Part shown: in pieces, positions 26,375 through 35,316 of the stretch | Layout: each line of letters starts with the position of its first letter | Position numbering within the stretch: the stretch's first letter is position 1 | DNA from: Streptomyces filipinensis | Lineage (GTDB): Bacteria > Actinomycetota > Actinomycetes > Streptomycetales > Streptomycetaceae | Assembly (NCBI RefSeq): GCF_014649495.1 | Contig: NZ_BMTD01000014.1 | Coordinates: 124,001-188,000, forward strand | DNA: 64,000 nt | Direction of reading: 5' to 3' | Program-made: the position numbers and the translations under genes | The notes under the pieces: generated by a model | The model's database searches: none | What the model was told of the DNA's origin: nothing | The model's input: the letters and a program-made list of their open reading frames with translations, nothing else

Positions 26375-27096
26375 GCGACCCGGCCCTCCGTGTCGGGTAC
26401 GTCCGGCAGGTGCAGGGTCCGCACGCTCCGGCCGTCCAGCAGGTGCACGCTGCGGTCGGCCTGGGCGGCGGTCTCGGGGTCGTGGGTGGCGAGGACCACG
26501 GTGATGCCGTGCGAGCGGGCGGCCGAGGTGAGGGTGCGCAGGACCTGGGTGCGGTCGCCGCGGTGCAGCGGCGCCGTCGGCTCGTCGGCGAAGAGGATCG
26601 TGGGGGCCGTGGCCAGTGCCCGGGCGATCGAGACCCGCTGGCGCTCGGCCTGCTGCAGTGCGTGCGGCCGGTTGCGGCACTTGTCGCCGACGTCGAGCCG
26701 GACCAGCCACTCCAGCGCGGCGACCTTGGCCCTGCGCCGGCCGACCCCGCGCAGCATCAGCGGCAGCGCGACGTTCTCCCAGGCGTTCAGCTCGGGGACC
26801 AGGGCGGGCGCGGGGTCGATCCAGCTGAAGCGTTCCCGGCGCAGCTGCTCGCGGCGCATCGGTCCGAGTGTGTGCAGGGGCGTGCTGTTGAACCACACCT
26901 CGCCGTGCCGGACCGGGACCAGGCCGGACAGGCAGCGCAGCAGGGTGGTCTTGCCGCTGCCGCGCGGGCCGGTGACGGCGACGATCTCGCCGTCGCGCAC
27001 GGCGAGCGCCACCCCGGCGAGTCCGGGCGACCCGTCGGGGTGCCTGAAGTGCAGCGAGCGTGCCCAGAGCACGTCGTTGTCCGGCGGGGCCTCCAT
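26356..27096 (-). CDS. ABC transporter ATP-binding protein with degenerate signature
   Basis: MacB/LolD-like ATPase of 246 residues. Walker A GPRGSGKT (43-50), Walker B ILFADE (167-172) and the switch histidine H205 are intact. The signature LSGGQ reads LQQAE (147-151), the Q-loop glutamine position is Asp94 (SWIDPAP), and the D-loop is APLH (175-178) instead of SALD. Such changes usually occur in the non-canonical site of asymmetric ABC dimers, but here only one ATPase gene is present. Coupled to the permease gene downstream. Confidence 0.85.
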   Translation of the reverse strand: MEAPPDNDVLWARSLHFRHPDGSPGLAGVALAVRDGEIVAVTGPRGSGKTTLLRCLSGLVPVRHGEVWFNSTPLHTLGPMRREQLRRERFSWIDPAPALVPELNAWENVALPLMLRGVGRRRAKVAALEWLVRLDVGDKCRNRPHALQQAERQRVSIARALATAPTILFADEPTAPLHRGDRTQVLRTLTSAARSHGITVVLATHDPETAAQADRSVHLLDGRSVRTLHLPDVPDTEGRVAWSLSV

Positions 27097-27219
27097 GCGC
27101 GTCCACCTCGGTTCTGATCCGCTTTTTCCTGCCTGGTCCCTCGTGCGGGGGAACGAAGGCTGGGCCGATCGGTCACTGGAACGCTAGGCAGGTCCCCTGC
27201 GGCAGCCCGGACAGCGCGC

Positions 27220-27262
27220 GGCCCCGGGCCTCCGTTCCCACTCGAACGGAGGCACCGGGGCC
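27220..27262 (-). terminator. Terminator after the aminotransferase gene
   Basis: A 10-bp stem (27228-27237 with 27244-27253) extended by 8 more pairs (27220-27227 with 27255-27262) across a one-base bulge. It lies 45 bases downstream of the minus-strand aminotransferase stop. Confidence 0.75.
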
Positions 27263-27306
27263 GGTGCCGATCAGCCAGTCGGATGATCGGGCCTTCCGGG
27301 GAAGGC

Positions 27307-28671
27307 TCAGAGCTTCGTCCACGCCTCCGTGAGGGTGGCGCGCAGGATCTGCTCGATCTCGTCGAAGGTCTCCTGGTTGGAGATCAGCGGCGGGGCGAGC
27401 TGGATGACCGGGTCGCCGCGGTCGTCGGCACGGCAGTACAGGCCGTTGTCGAACAGAGCCTTGGAGAGGAAGCCGTACAGGACGCGCTCGGTCTCCTCCT
27501 CGTTGAAGGACTCCTTGGTGTTCTTGTCCTTCACCAGCTCGATGCCGTAGAAGAAGCCGTTGCCGCGGACGTCGCCGACGATCGGCAGGTCGTGCAGCTT
27601 CTGCAGGGTCTGCAGGAAGGCGCCCTCGTTGTCGAGCACGTGCTGGTTGATGTTCTCGCGCTCGAACAGGTCGAGGTTGGCGAGACCCACGGCCGCGGAG
27701 ACCGGGTGGCCGCCGAAGGTGTAGCCGTGCAGGAAGGTGTTGTCGCCCTTGTAGAACGGCTCGGCGAGGCGGTCGGAGACGATGCAGGCGCCGATCGGGG
27801 AGTAGCCCGAGGTCATGCCCTTGGCGCAGGTGATCATGTCCGGGACGTAGCCGAACTTGTCGCAGGCGAACATGGTGCCGAGGCGGCCGAAGGCGCAGAT
27901 GACCTCGTCCGACACGAGCAGCACGTCGTACCGGTCGCAGATCTCGCGCACGCGCTGGAAGTAGCCGGGCGGCGGCGGGAAGCAGCCGCCGGCGTTCTGC
28001 ACCGGCTCCAGGAAGACCGCGGCGACGGTGTCGGGGCCCTCGAAGAGGATCTGCTGCTCGATCTGGTCGGCGGCCCAGCGGCCGAAGGCCTCCGGGTCGT
28101 CACCGAAGATCGGCGCGCGGTAGATGTTGGTGTTCGGCACCTTGTGCGCGCCCGGCACGAGCGGCTCGAAGGGGGCCTTCAGACCGGGCAGACCCGTGAT
28201 GGACAGGGCGCCCTGCGGGGTGCCGTGGTAGGCGACCGCGCGGGAGATGACCTTGTACTTGGTGGGCTTGCCGACCAGCTTGAAGTACTGCTTGGCGAGC
28301 TTCCAGGCGGTCTCGACGGCCTCGCCGCCACCGGTGGTGAAGAAGACCTTGTTCAGGTCGCCCGGGGCGTGGTGGGCGAGGCGCTCGGCCAGCTCGACGG
28401 CCTTCGGGTGGGCGTAGGACCACACCGGGAAGAAGGCCAGCTCCTGGGCCTGCTTGAAGGCGGTCTCGGCGAGTTCCGTGCGGCCGTGACCGGCCTGGAC
28501 CACGAACAGACCCGCGAGACCGTCGAGGTAGCGCTTGCCCTTGTCGTCGTAGATGTAGGTGCCCTCACCCCGGACGATGGTCGGGACCGGGGAGTTCTCG
28601 TACGAGGACATGCGGGTGAAGTGCATCCACAGGTGGTCGTACGCGGTGCGGCTGAGGTCCTTGGTGCTCAC
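27307..28671 (-). CDS. Class III aminotransferase (polyamine/GABA group)
   Basis: PLP-dependent aminotransferase of 454 residues of the omega-amine type (putrescine-pyruvate or beta-alanine/GABA-pyruvate). The PLP lysine is in MITCAKGMTSGYSPIGA; VFFTTGGGEAVETAWKLAKQY and LVSDEVICAFGRLG are the phosphate and cofactor sites. It lies next to an AsnC/Lrp regulator and opposite an aminobutyraldehyde dehydrogenase, which suggests that it deaminates putrescine or a related diamine. Substrate is an inference. Confidence 0.88.
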   Translation of the reverse strand: MSTKDLSRTAYDHLWMHFTRMSSYENSPVPTIVRGEGTYIYDDKGKRYLDGLAGLFVVQAGHGRTELAETAFKQAQELAFFPVWSYAHPKAVELAERLAHHAPGDLNKVFFTTGGGEAVETAWKLAKQYFKLVGKPTKYKVISRAVAYHGTPQGALSITGLPGLKAPFEPLVPGAHKVPNTNIYRAPIFGDDPEAFGRWAADQIEQQILFEGPDTVAAVFLEPVQNAGGCFPPPPGYFQRVREICDRYDVLLVSDEVICAFGRLGTMFACDKFGYVPDMITCAKGMTSGYSPIGACIVSDRLAEPFYKGDNTFLHGYTFGGHPVSAAVGLANLDLFERENINQHVLDNEGAFLQTLQKLHDLPIVGDVRGNGFFYGIELVKDKNTKESFNEEETERVLYGFLSKALFDNGLYCRADDRGDPVIQLAPPLISNQETFDEIEQILRATLTEAWTKL

Positions 28672-28690
28672 GGTTATCGGGTCCTCACGG

Positions 28691-29212
28691 TTATCGGGTT
28701 CCCCACATGTAGGTCTGCTTCTTCAGCTTCAGGTAGACGAAGCTCTCGGTGGAGCGCACACCGGGCAGGGACCGGATGCGTTTGTTGATGACGTCCAGCA
28801 GGTGGTCGTCGTCCTCGCAGACGATCTCGGCGAGGATGTCGAACGAGCCCGCGGTCATCACCACGTACTCGACTTCCGACATGCCGGTCAGCGCGTCCGC
28901 GATCGACTCGACATCGCCCTCGACGTTGATCCCGACCATCGCCTGCCGGCGGAAGCCCACGGTGAGCGGGTCCGTGACGGCGACGATCTGCATCACGCCC
29001 TGGTCCAGCAGCTTCTGCACGCGCTGGCGCACGGCCGCCTCGGACAGGCCGACGGCCTTGCCGATCGCGGCGTACGGCCGGCGGCCGTCCTCCTGGAGCT
29101 GCTGAATGATGGCGAGGGAGACGGCGTCCAGCTGGGGGCTGTTGCCGTTCCTGGACTCGCGGGTGGAGTCCCTCTGGTCTGCGCTTCGACTGGCCACGAC
29201 CTCACTGTGCAC
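28691..29212 (-). CDS. AsnC/Lrp family transcriptional regulator
   Basis: Lrp/AsnC protein of 173 residues from the GTG at 29212 (the frame opens at 29233). The N-terminal helix-turn-helix (LAIIQQLQEDGRRPYAAIGKAVGLSEAAVRQRVQKLLDQGV) and C-terminal RAM domain (VYVVMTAGSFDILAEIVCEDDDHLLD-like) are complete. It ends 19 bases before the aminotransferase start and is divergent from the dehydrogenase, so it probably senses an amino compound and controls both. The same region is rich in A/T between 29230 and 29290. Confidence 0.9.
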   Translation of the reverse strand: MHSEVVASRSADQRDSTRESRNGNSPQLDAVSLAIIQQLQEDGRRPYAAIGKAVGLSEAAVRQRVQKLLDQGVMQIVAVTDPLTVGFRRQAMVGINVEGDVESIADALTGMSEVEYVVMTAGSFDILAEIVCEDDDHLLDVINKRIRSLPGVRSTESFVYLKLKKQTYMWGTR

Positions 29213-29307
29213 GACGTCTCGACAGTTTCGCAACCCTCAAGCGATGAAATTCGTTGTTTATGACTCGTCGGTTTGCGGATTTCGCAGAAGTGCTTGGGGT
29301 GGGGGTG

Positions 29308-29335
29308 TTGAAAACGTCGGTATGCCGATTAGGGT
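29308..29335 (+). promoter_or_regulatory. Promoter of the aminobutyraldehyde dehydrogenase gene
   Basis: TTGAAA (29308-29313), a 16-base spacer and TAGGGT (29330-29335), giving a leader of about 75 bases before the GTG at 29418. It lies in the divergent region shared with the AsnC/Lrp gene, the likely site of control. Confidence 0.55.
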
Positions 29336-29417
29336 GGGGTGTCTCAGCGATCGGACAGCCGAGCAGGCTGGCCGGGCTGGACAGCTCGAACCCTCGAACC
29401 AGATCAGGAGGCCGGCA

Positions 29418-30854
29418 GTGAGCACCGAGCTGCGTCGTCTGCGCAACTACATCGACGGTGAGTTCCGGGACGCCGCCGACGGACGGACCACTGAGGTGGT
29501 CAACCCCGCGACGGGCGAGGCGTACGCCACCGCGCCGCTGTCCGGCAAGGCGGACGTGGACGCCGCCATGGAGGCCGCCGCCCGCGCCTTCCCGGCCTGG
29601 CGCGACACCACCCCCGCAGAGCGCCAGAAGGCCCTTCTCAAGATCGCGGACGCGTTCGAGGAGCGTGCCGAGGAGCTGATCGCGGCCGAGGTGGAGAACA
29701 CGGGCAAGCCCACCGGGCTCACCCGCTCCGAGGAGATCCCGCCGATGGTCGACCAGATCCGCTTCTTCGCGGGCGCGGCGCGACTGCTGGAGGGCCGCTC
29801 GGCCGGTGAGTACATGGAGGGGATGACCTCGATCATCCGCCGTGAGCCGGTCGGCGTCTGCGCCCAGGTCGCCCCCTGGAACTACCCGATGATGATGGCG
29901 GTGTGGAAGTTCGCCCCGGCGATCGCCGCGGGCAACACGGTCGTCCTGAAGCCGTCGGACACCACCCCCGCCTCCACGGTCCTGATCGCCGACATCATCG
30001 GCTCGATCCTGCCCCGGGGCGTCTTCAACGTCATCTGCGGCGACCGTGACACCGGCCGCCTGATGGTCGAGCACGACACCCCTGCCATGGCCTCCATCAC
30101 CGGCTCGGTCCGCGCGGGCATGTCCGTCGCCGAGTCCGCCTCCAAGGACCTCAAGCGGGTCCACCTGGAGCTGGGCGGCAAGGCCCCCGTCGTCGTCTTC
30201 GAGGACACCGACATCGCCAAGGCCGTCGAGGACATCTCCGTGGCGGGCTTCTTCAACGCCGGGCAGGACTGTACGGCCGCGACCCGCGTCCTCGTCCAGG
30301 AGTCCATCCACGACGAGTTCGTGGCCGCGCTCGCCAAGGCGGCGTCCGAGACCAAGACCGGCCAGCCGGACGACGAGGACGTGCTCTTCGGCCCGCTGAA
30401 CAACCCGAACCAGCTCAAGCAGGTCGCCGGCTTCATCGACCGCCTGCCGGCCCACGCCAAGGTCGAGGCGGGCGGCCAGCAGGTCGGCGACAAGGGCTAC
30501 TTCTACGCCCCGACCGTCGTCTCCGGCCTGAAGCAGGACGACGAGATCGTCCAGAACGAGGTCTTCGGCCCGGTCATCACCGTGCAGTCCTTCGCCGACG
30601 AGGACCAGGCCATCCAGTGGGCCAACGGCGTCGAGTACGCCCTCGCCTCCTCGGTGTGGACCAAGGACCACGCCCGCGCGATGCGCATGTCCAAGAAGCT
30701 CGACTTCGGCTGCGTGTGGATCAACACCCACATCCCGCTGGTCGCCGAGATGCCCCACGGCGGCTTCAAGAAGTCCGGCTACGGCAAGGACCTGTCGGCG
30801 TACGGCTTCGAGGACTACACGCGGATCAAGCACGTGATGACGTCGCTGGACTGA
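29418..30854 (+). CDS. Gamma-aminobutyraldehyde dehydrogenase-like ALDH
   Basis: NAD(P)-dependent aldehyde dehydrogenase of 478 residues. VAPWNYPMMMAVWKFAPAIA, the catalytic glutamate in LELGGKAP and the catalytic cysteine in NAGQDCTAATR are present. The C-terminus GCVWINTHIPLVAEMPHGG matches gamma-aminobutyraldehyde/betaine-aldehyde-type enzymes that turn 4-aminobutanal into GABA. The GTG follows CAGGAGG. A paralogue lies at 51635. Context (AsnC regulator, transaminase, PotD-like protein) supports a role in putrescine use. Confidence 0.9.
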   Translation: MSTELRRLRNYIDGEFRDAADGRTTEVVNPATGEAYATAPLSGKADVDAAMEAAARAFPAWRDTTPAERQKALLKIADAFEERAEELIAAEVENTGKPTGLTRSEEIPPMVDQIRFFAGAARLLEGRSAGEYMEGMTSIIRREPVGVCAQVAPWNYPMMMAVWKFAPAIAAGNTVVLKPSDTTPASTVLIADIIGSILPRGVFNVICGDRDTGRLMVEHDTPAMASITGSVRAGMSVAESASKDLKRVHLELGGKAPVVVFEDTDIAKAVEDISVAGFFNAGQDCTAATRVLVQESIHDEFVAALAKAASETKTGQPDDEDVLFGPLNNPNQLKQVAGFIDRLPAHAKVEAGGQQVGDKGYFYAPTVVSGLKQDDEIVQNEVFGPVITVQSFADEDQAIQWANGVEYALASSVWTKDHARAMRMSKKLDFGCVWINTHIPLVAEMPHGGFKKSGYGKDLSAYGFEDYTRIKHVMTSLD

Positions 30855-30873
30855 CGTTCCCACCGGCACCGTG

Positions 30874-30918
30874 CAGCGCGGCCTCGGACGGGTTCACCTC
30901 CCCGTCCGGGCCGCGCTG
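30874..30918. terminator. Convergent terminator after the dehydrogenase gene
   Basis: Long hairpin: 10-bp outer stem (30874-30883 with 30909-30918) and 8-bp inner stem (30885-30892 with 30901-30908) with one bulged base. It ends 3 bases before the stop of the convergent aldo/keto reductase gene. Confidence 0.8.
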
Positions 30919-30920
30919 TC

Positions 30921-31925
30921 TCATTCCCCCGTCACGAACCGCAGCTCCTCCTCGGTGAGCCGGAGGGTGGCCGCCCGCGCCCAGTCCGCGGTCTGCTCCG
31001 GACTGCGCGCTCCCGCGATCGCCCCGGTGACGCCCCGCCGGGCCAGCACCCAGGCGATCGCCACCGCGCTCACCGTCGTCCCGTGCGCCTGCGCGACCGT
31101 CCGGAGCCGGTCCACCGTACGCAGGTGGGTGTCCAGGTGCGTCGTGAAGTCGGGGTGGGTGCGGCGCCAGTCGGACGGGTGCAGGCGGGCCAGCCGCTCG
31201 CGGGTGAAGGTCCCGCTGAGCAGGCCCGAGTGGAGCGGCTGGTAGGGGATCACGCCGGTGCCGTGGTCGGCGGCCCAGTCGATCTCCGGCTCGGCGGCGC
31301 GGTTGAGAAGGGACAGCGGGGGCTGGATCGCGTCGACCGGGGCGATGCGGTGCGCGGCCGCCAGCTGTTCGGGCGAGTGGTTGGAGAGCCCGATCGCCCG
31401 CACCTTGCCCTCCGCCTTCAGGTCGGCCATCAGCTGCCAGTACTCCTCCAGCGGGGTGGCCCGCGCGTCCTCCGGGGGCTCCGCGCCGTCCCAGCTCAGG
31501 GACGCGCCGGTGTCCGGCCAGTGCACCTGGTACAGGTCGATCGCCTCCACGCCGAGCCGGCGCAGCGAGTCCTCGACCTCACGCCGTACGCTGTCGGGCC
31601 GCATGATCCGCCGGGGTGCCGCAGCAGGGTTCTCCGGGTCCCAGACCAGGCCCGCCTTCGTGAACACATACGGGCGGTCGGCGTGCGGCAGCTCGGCCAG
31701 CGCCTTGCCGACCACCTCCTCGGAGTGGCCGAGCCCGTACACGGCGGCGGTGTCGATCCAGTTGACGCCCAGCTCGACCGCCCGGTGCACGGTCTCGATC
31801 GACCGCCGGTCGTCCTGCGCGCCCCACGTGAAGCGCCAGCCGTCGCCGCCGAACGACCAGGCGCCCAGCCCGATCACGGAGATGTCGAGGCCGGAAGTGC
31901 CGAGGGGGCGGAGGGGGAGAGTCAT
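30921..31925 (-). CDS. Aldo/keto reductase
   Basis: NADPH-dependent TIM-barrel oxidoreductase of 334 residues. The motif GVNWIDTAAVYGLGHSEEVVGKAL carries the catalytic Asp and Tyr, VFTKAGLVWD the lysine and YQVHWPD the histidine. The ATG at 31925 gives the standard MTLPLRPLGTSGLDISVIGLG start. It is divergent from a MmyB-type regulator at 32067. This is a common Streptomyces pairing in which the regulator controls the reductase. Confidence 0.92.
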   Translation of the reverse strand: MTLPLRPLGTSGLDISVIGLGAWSFGGDGWRFTWGAQDDRRSIETVHRAVELGVNWIDTAAVYGLGHSEEVVGKALAELPHADRPYVFTKAGLVWDPENPAAAPRRIMRPDSVRREVEDSLRRLGVEAIDLYQVHWPDTGASLSWDGAEPPEDARATPLEEYWQLMADLKAEGKVRAIGLSNHSPEQLAAAHRIAPVDAIQPPLSLLNRAAEPEIDWAADHGTGVIPYQPLHSGLLSGTFTRERLARLHPSDWRRTHPDFTTHLDTHLRTVDRLRTVAQAHGTTVSAVAIAWVLARRGVTGAIAGARSPEQTADWARAATLRLTEEELRFVTGE

Positions 31926-32066
31926 CGTCGTACGTCCTTGTCGCACTCGTCGTTTCCCTGACGTCCACGACTCTGCGCCCTGCGGAACCGCCCTCAACAG
32001 GCCCGTTTTTTAGGGGGGAAAGACTTGGCCACCCTGGTTCGGCGCAGGTCCCGGATACTCGTGGGC

Positions 32067-32915
32067 ATGACGACTCCCGGCGAACGGCGCACCGAACTCA
32101 GCCAGTTCCTCCGGTCCCGGCGGGCCCGGCTCACCCCGGCCGACGTGGGGCTGACGGCGTACGGCCCCCGGCGCGTGCCCGGGCTGCGGCGCGAGGAGCT
32201 GGCGCAGCTGGCCGGGGTGAGCGTCGAGTACTACGTACGCCTGGAGCAGGGTCGCAACCCGCATGTCTCGGACGCGGTGCTGGAGGCCGTCGGCCGGGCG
32301 CTGCGCCTGGCTCCGGCCGAGCGGGCACACCTGCGCAACCTGGCCCGCCCGGACCGCGCCCTGCCGGACGCGACACCGGCCACCGAGACCGTGCGGCCCT
32401 CCCTGCGCCGGCTGATCGACGCCCAGCCCGGCCCCGCCTACGTCTGCGGTCACCTCACCCAGGTGCTCGCCTGGAACCCGCTCGCCGCCTCTGTCTTCGG
32501 TGACTTCGGTGAAGTGCCGTGCGAACGGCGGACGTTCGCGCACCTGGTCTTCCTCGACACCCGCTACCGCGAGCTGTTCGCGGACAGCTGGCGCCCGAAG
32601 GCCGAGTCGACCGTGGCCTTTCTGCGGGTGAGCGTGGGCCGTTACCCCGACGACCCGGCGCTGGCCTCCCTCATCGGGCGGCTCGCCATGCGGAGCGAGG
32701 AGTTCGCCGCGCTGTGGGCAAGGCAGGACGTGGCGGACAAGGGCCCCGGCCGCTACACCCTGCACCACCCGCTGGTCGGCCCGCTCACCCTGGACTTCGA
32801 GGTGCTGCACACGAACGAACCCGGCCAGCTCCTGGTCAGCTATCTTCCGGCGCCGGACACCGAGGCGGCCGAGGCCCTGGGGCTGGTCGGCAGCTGGGGC
32901 GCGGACCGTGCGTGA
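32067..32915 (+). CDS. MmyB-like helix-turn-helix regulator
   Basis: XRE-family regulator of 282 residues: N-terminal HTH (ELSQFLRSRRARLTPADVGL, LRREELAQLAGVSVEYYVRLEQGR) and the MmyB-type ligand-binding domain (QVLAWNPLAASVFGDF, PLTLDFEVLHTNEPGQLLVSYLP). MmyB-domain proteins bind a small lipid-like ligand in known structures. The start is uncertain (GTG at 32061 or a TTG at 32025 also in frame), and no clear ribosome site is seen. It probably regulates the divergent aldo/keto reductase. Confidence 0.88.
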   Translation: MTTPGERRTELSQFLRSRRARLTPADVGLTAYGPRRVPGLRREELAQLAGVSVEYYVRLEQGRNPHVSDAVLEAVGRALRLAPAERAHLRNLARPDRALPDATPATETVRPSLRRLIDAQPGPAYVCGHLTQVLAWNPLAASVFGDFGEVPCERRTFAHLVFLDTRYRELFADSWRPKAESTVAFLRVSVGRYPDDPALASLIGRLAMRSEEFAALWARQDVADKGPGRYTLHHPLVGPLTLDFEVLHTNEPGQLLVSYLPAPDTEAAEALGLVGSWGADRA

Positions 32916-33007
32916 ACGGCGCTGATCGACAAGGTGTCGGGGGAAGGGGGCCGCGCTCGACGCAGCGTCGATTGTCCGTGGAACGCGCCAGACGGCATCC
33001 TTCCGGA

Positions 33008-34201
33008 GTGCCCCAGACTTCCTCGCGTACGTCCGTGATGCCCCGCCGCTCCCTCCTGCGCGCACTCGGCGGCACCGCCGCGCTCGGTGCCCTGGCCGGC
33101 TGCGGGGTGCCCGCCGCCTATGTCGCGCCCGGCGACCGGGCCGTAGCCGACGAGTCCACGGCCGACAGGAAGCTGACCTGGGCGAACTGGCCGCTGTACA
33201 TCGACACCGACGACGACGACCCCAACCGGCGGCCCACCCTGGAGGCGTTCGGGAAGCGCACCGGGATCCGGGTGGACTACGTCGAGGAGATCAACGACAA
33301 CGACGAGTTCTTCGGCAAGATCAGCCCCGCGCTGATGAACCACCAGTCCACCGGCCGCGATCTGATCGTCATCAGCGACTGGATGTGCGCCCGGTTCGTC
33401 CGGCTGGGCTGGGTCGAGGAGATGGACCGCGCCCGCCAGCCGAACGTGGCGAAGTACCTGGACCCGCTGCTGCGTACGCCCGCCTTCGACAAGGGCCGCA
33501 GGTTCACCGTGCCGTGGCAGTCGGGCATCACCGGCATCGCCTACAACCGCAGGAAGCTCGGCCGCGAGATCCGGCACGTCAAGGACCTCTGGGCGAGCGA
33601 CCTCAAGGGACGCGTGACCCTCCTGTCCGGCCTGGACGAGTCCTTCGCGCTGCTCATGCAGGGCGACGGCGTGGACATCACGAGGTGGACGGCGGACGAC
33701 TTCCACCGCGTCTGCGACCGGGTGGAGCGGGAGGTCCACCGCGGCCAGATACGCCGCTTCACCGGCAACGACTACACAAAAGACCTGGTCAGCGGGGATG
33801 TGCTGGCCTGTCAGGCGTACTCCGGCGATGTCATCCAGCTGCAGGCGGACAACCCCGACATCCACTTCGTCGTGCCCGAGGAGGGCGCCGAGCTGTGGTC
33901 GGACTCCCTGATGATCCCCGACCGGGCCCGCCACAAGGCCAACGCGGAGCGCCTGGTCGACTCCTACTACGACCCCGCCGTCGCCGCGAAGCTGGCCGCC
34001 TGGGTCAACTACGTCTGCCCGGTGCCGGCCGCCAAGGAGGTCCTGGCGGCGTCGAAGGACAAGGACACCGCCGCCCTCGCCGACAACCCGCTGATCTTCC
34101 CGGACACCGGCATGCGGTCCCGCCTCGCCATCGCCCGGGACATCACCTCCACGGAACGTGTGGAGTACGCGAAACGGTGGAACACGATCGTGGGCCTGTA
34201 G
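33008..34201 (+). CDS. PotD-like spermidine/putrescine-binding lipoprotein (paralogue 1)
   Basis: Extracellular binding protein of 397 residues (387 if it starts at the ATG 33038). A twin-arginine-like RRSLLRALGG precedes a hydrophobic stretch and the lipobox LAGC. The mature domain (LTWANWPLYIDTDDDD, DYVEEINDNDEFFGKI, DLIVISDWMCARFV) is PotD-like. No permease or ATPase genes follow, so this orphan may use the PotABC encoded at 54505-57397. Its closest relative in the window is the protein at 53261. Confidence 0.87.
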   Translation: MPQTSSRTSVMPRRSLLRALGGTAALGALAGCGVPAAYVAPGDRAVADESTADRKLTWANWPLYIDTDDDDPNRRPTLEAFGKRTGIRVDYVEEINDNDEFFGKISPALMNHQSTGRDLIVISDWMCARFVRLGWVEEMDRARQPNVAKYLDPLLRTPAFDKGRRFTVPWQSGITGIAYNRRKLGREIRHVKDLWASDLKGRVTLLSGLDESFALLMQGDGVDITRWTADDFHRVCDRVEREVHRGQIRRFTGNDYTKDLVSGDVLACQAYSGDVIQLQADNPDIHFVVPEEGAELWSDSLMIPDRARHKANAERLVDSYYDPAVAAKLAAWVNYVCPVPAAKEVLAASKDKDTAALADNPLIFPDTGMRSRLAIARDITSTERVEYAKRWNTIVGL

Positions 34202-34334
34202 GGCACGGCGGGACGTCCCCCGCGCCAGGCACCGCGACCTCCGCCGAACGCCCCGCCGCTGACGGCTGATTGACGCATGGCTGACGGCGTGTCCTTGCTC
34301 CTACGATGGAAGCCACCGTCGGGGGAGGGTGGAC

Positions 34335-35285
34335 GTGACGCGCAGTACGCCACAGGGTGCCGGGCGCCGGCTGGAGGACGCGATCGCCTGGGCGGTCCGC
34401 AACGCGGACGGGATCGTCGCCATCGGCGTCGCCCTGGCCGTCGGGCTCATGGACGTCCTCAACCAGAACATGTCCGACAACATCGTCTCCGGCGCCACCC
34501 TGCTCGTCCTCGCGGCGCTGGTGTACGGAGGGCTCACCGAGCGCCGCCGCCGGGTGAGCGACATCCGGGCCGCGACCGCCGGGACCAGCCGGGCCATCGA
34601 GGACCTGGCGATGGTGCGCACCCTGTCCGGCGCCGAGGTCGCGCTCGCACACGAACGGGCCCGGCGCACCACCACCCGCTGGGTGTTCAAGGGCGGCACC
34701 GGCACCTATCTGCGCGCCGTCACGCTGCCCGAGTGCGTGCTGGAGGCGCAACGGCAGCGGCGTTCCCTCAGCATGAAGATCGACATCATCAACCCCGCCG
34801 ACGACCAGGTGTGCACCGCGTACGCGCGGTTCAGGAGCACGTTCGGCGGCGGCTTCGGCGAGTGGACCGTGGAGCGCACCCGCAAGGAGGCGTACGCCAC
34901 CGTCGTCGCCGCCGGCTGGCACCGGCAGCGGCTGGACACCCTGGAGATCGACGTCCACCTGTCCTCCGTGGCACCGGCCCTGCGCTTCGACCTCTCGGAC
35001 ACCTGCCTGATCATCACCCAGGACGACCCGAGCCGCGTCAGCCTGTCCGTGGAGCGGGACCGGCCGCTCTACGACTACTACGTCACCGAGCTGCACCAGA
35101 GCCGCGAGCAGGCGGTCAAGCTGGATCTGCGCGAGGCCGTCCCCCTCTCCGACGAGCCGACCGTCGACGAGGTCAGACGCCTGCTCGACCGGCTCGGCCT
35201 GCCACTCCCGTCGAGCTTCACCGATCGTGACGTCGGCGACATCATCGACAAGGCGCTGCGCGCGGAGAACCCGTACCGAAGGTGA
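34335..35285 (+). CDS. Two-TM protein with large soluble C-terminal domain, unknown
   Basis: Protein of 316 residues. Two hydrophobic helices near the N-terminus (GIVAIGVALAVGLM and SGATLLVLAALVYGG) with a short loop are followed by about 240 soluble residues containing FKGGTGTYLRAVTLPE and SMKIDIINPADDQVCTAYARFR, which faintly recalls phospholipase-D-like modules. The GTG at 34335 follows GGGGGAGG. It leads a three-gene unit (gap of 31 bases to the next gene, then a 17-base overlap). I do not recognise the family. Confidence 0.72.
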   Translation: MTRSTPQGAGRRLEDAIAWAVRNADGIVAIGVALAVGLMDVLNQNMSDNIVSGATLLVLAALVYGGLTERRRRVSDIRAATAGTSRAIEDLAMVRTLSGAEVALAHERARRTTTRWVFKGGTGTYLRAVTLPECVLEAQRQRRSLSMKIDIINPADDQVCTAYARFRSTFGGGFGEWTVERTRKEAYATVVAAGWHRQRLDTLEIDVHLSSVAPALRFDLSDTCLIITQDDPSRVSLSVERDRPLYDYYVTELHQSREQAVKLDLREAVPLSDEPTVDEVRRLLDRLGLPLPSSFTDRDVGDIIDKALRAENPYRR

Positions 35286-35316
35286 GCGTCGTGTTCCGGC
35301 CAAGGGGGGAAGGAAC

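Noticed and set aside
24890..27106. A 738-codon fused frame covering ATPase and permease
   Set aside because: The N-terminal part is out of frame with the real ATPase; the permease starts at the GTG 26374.
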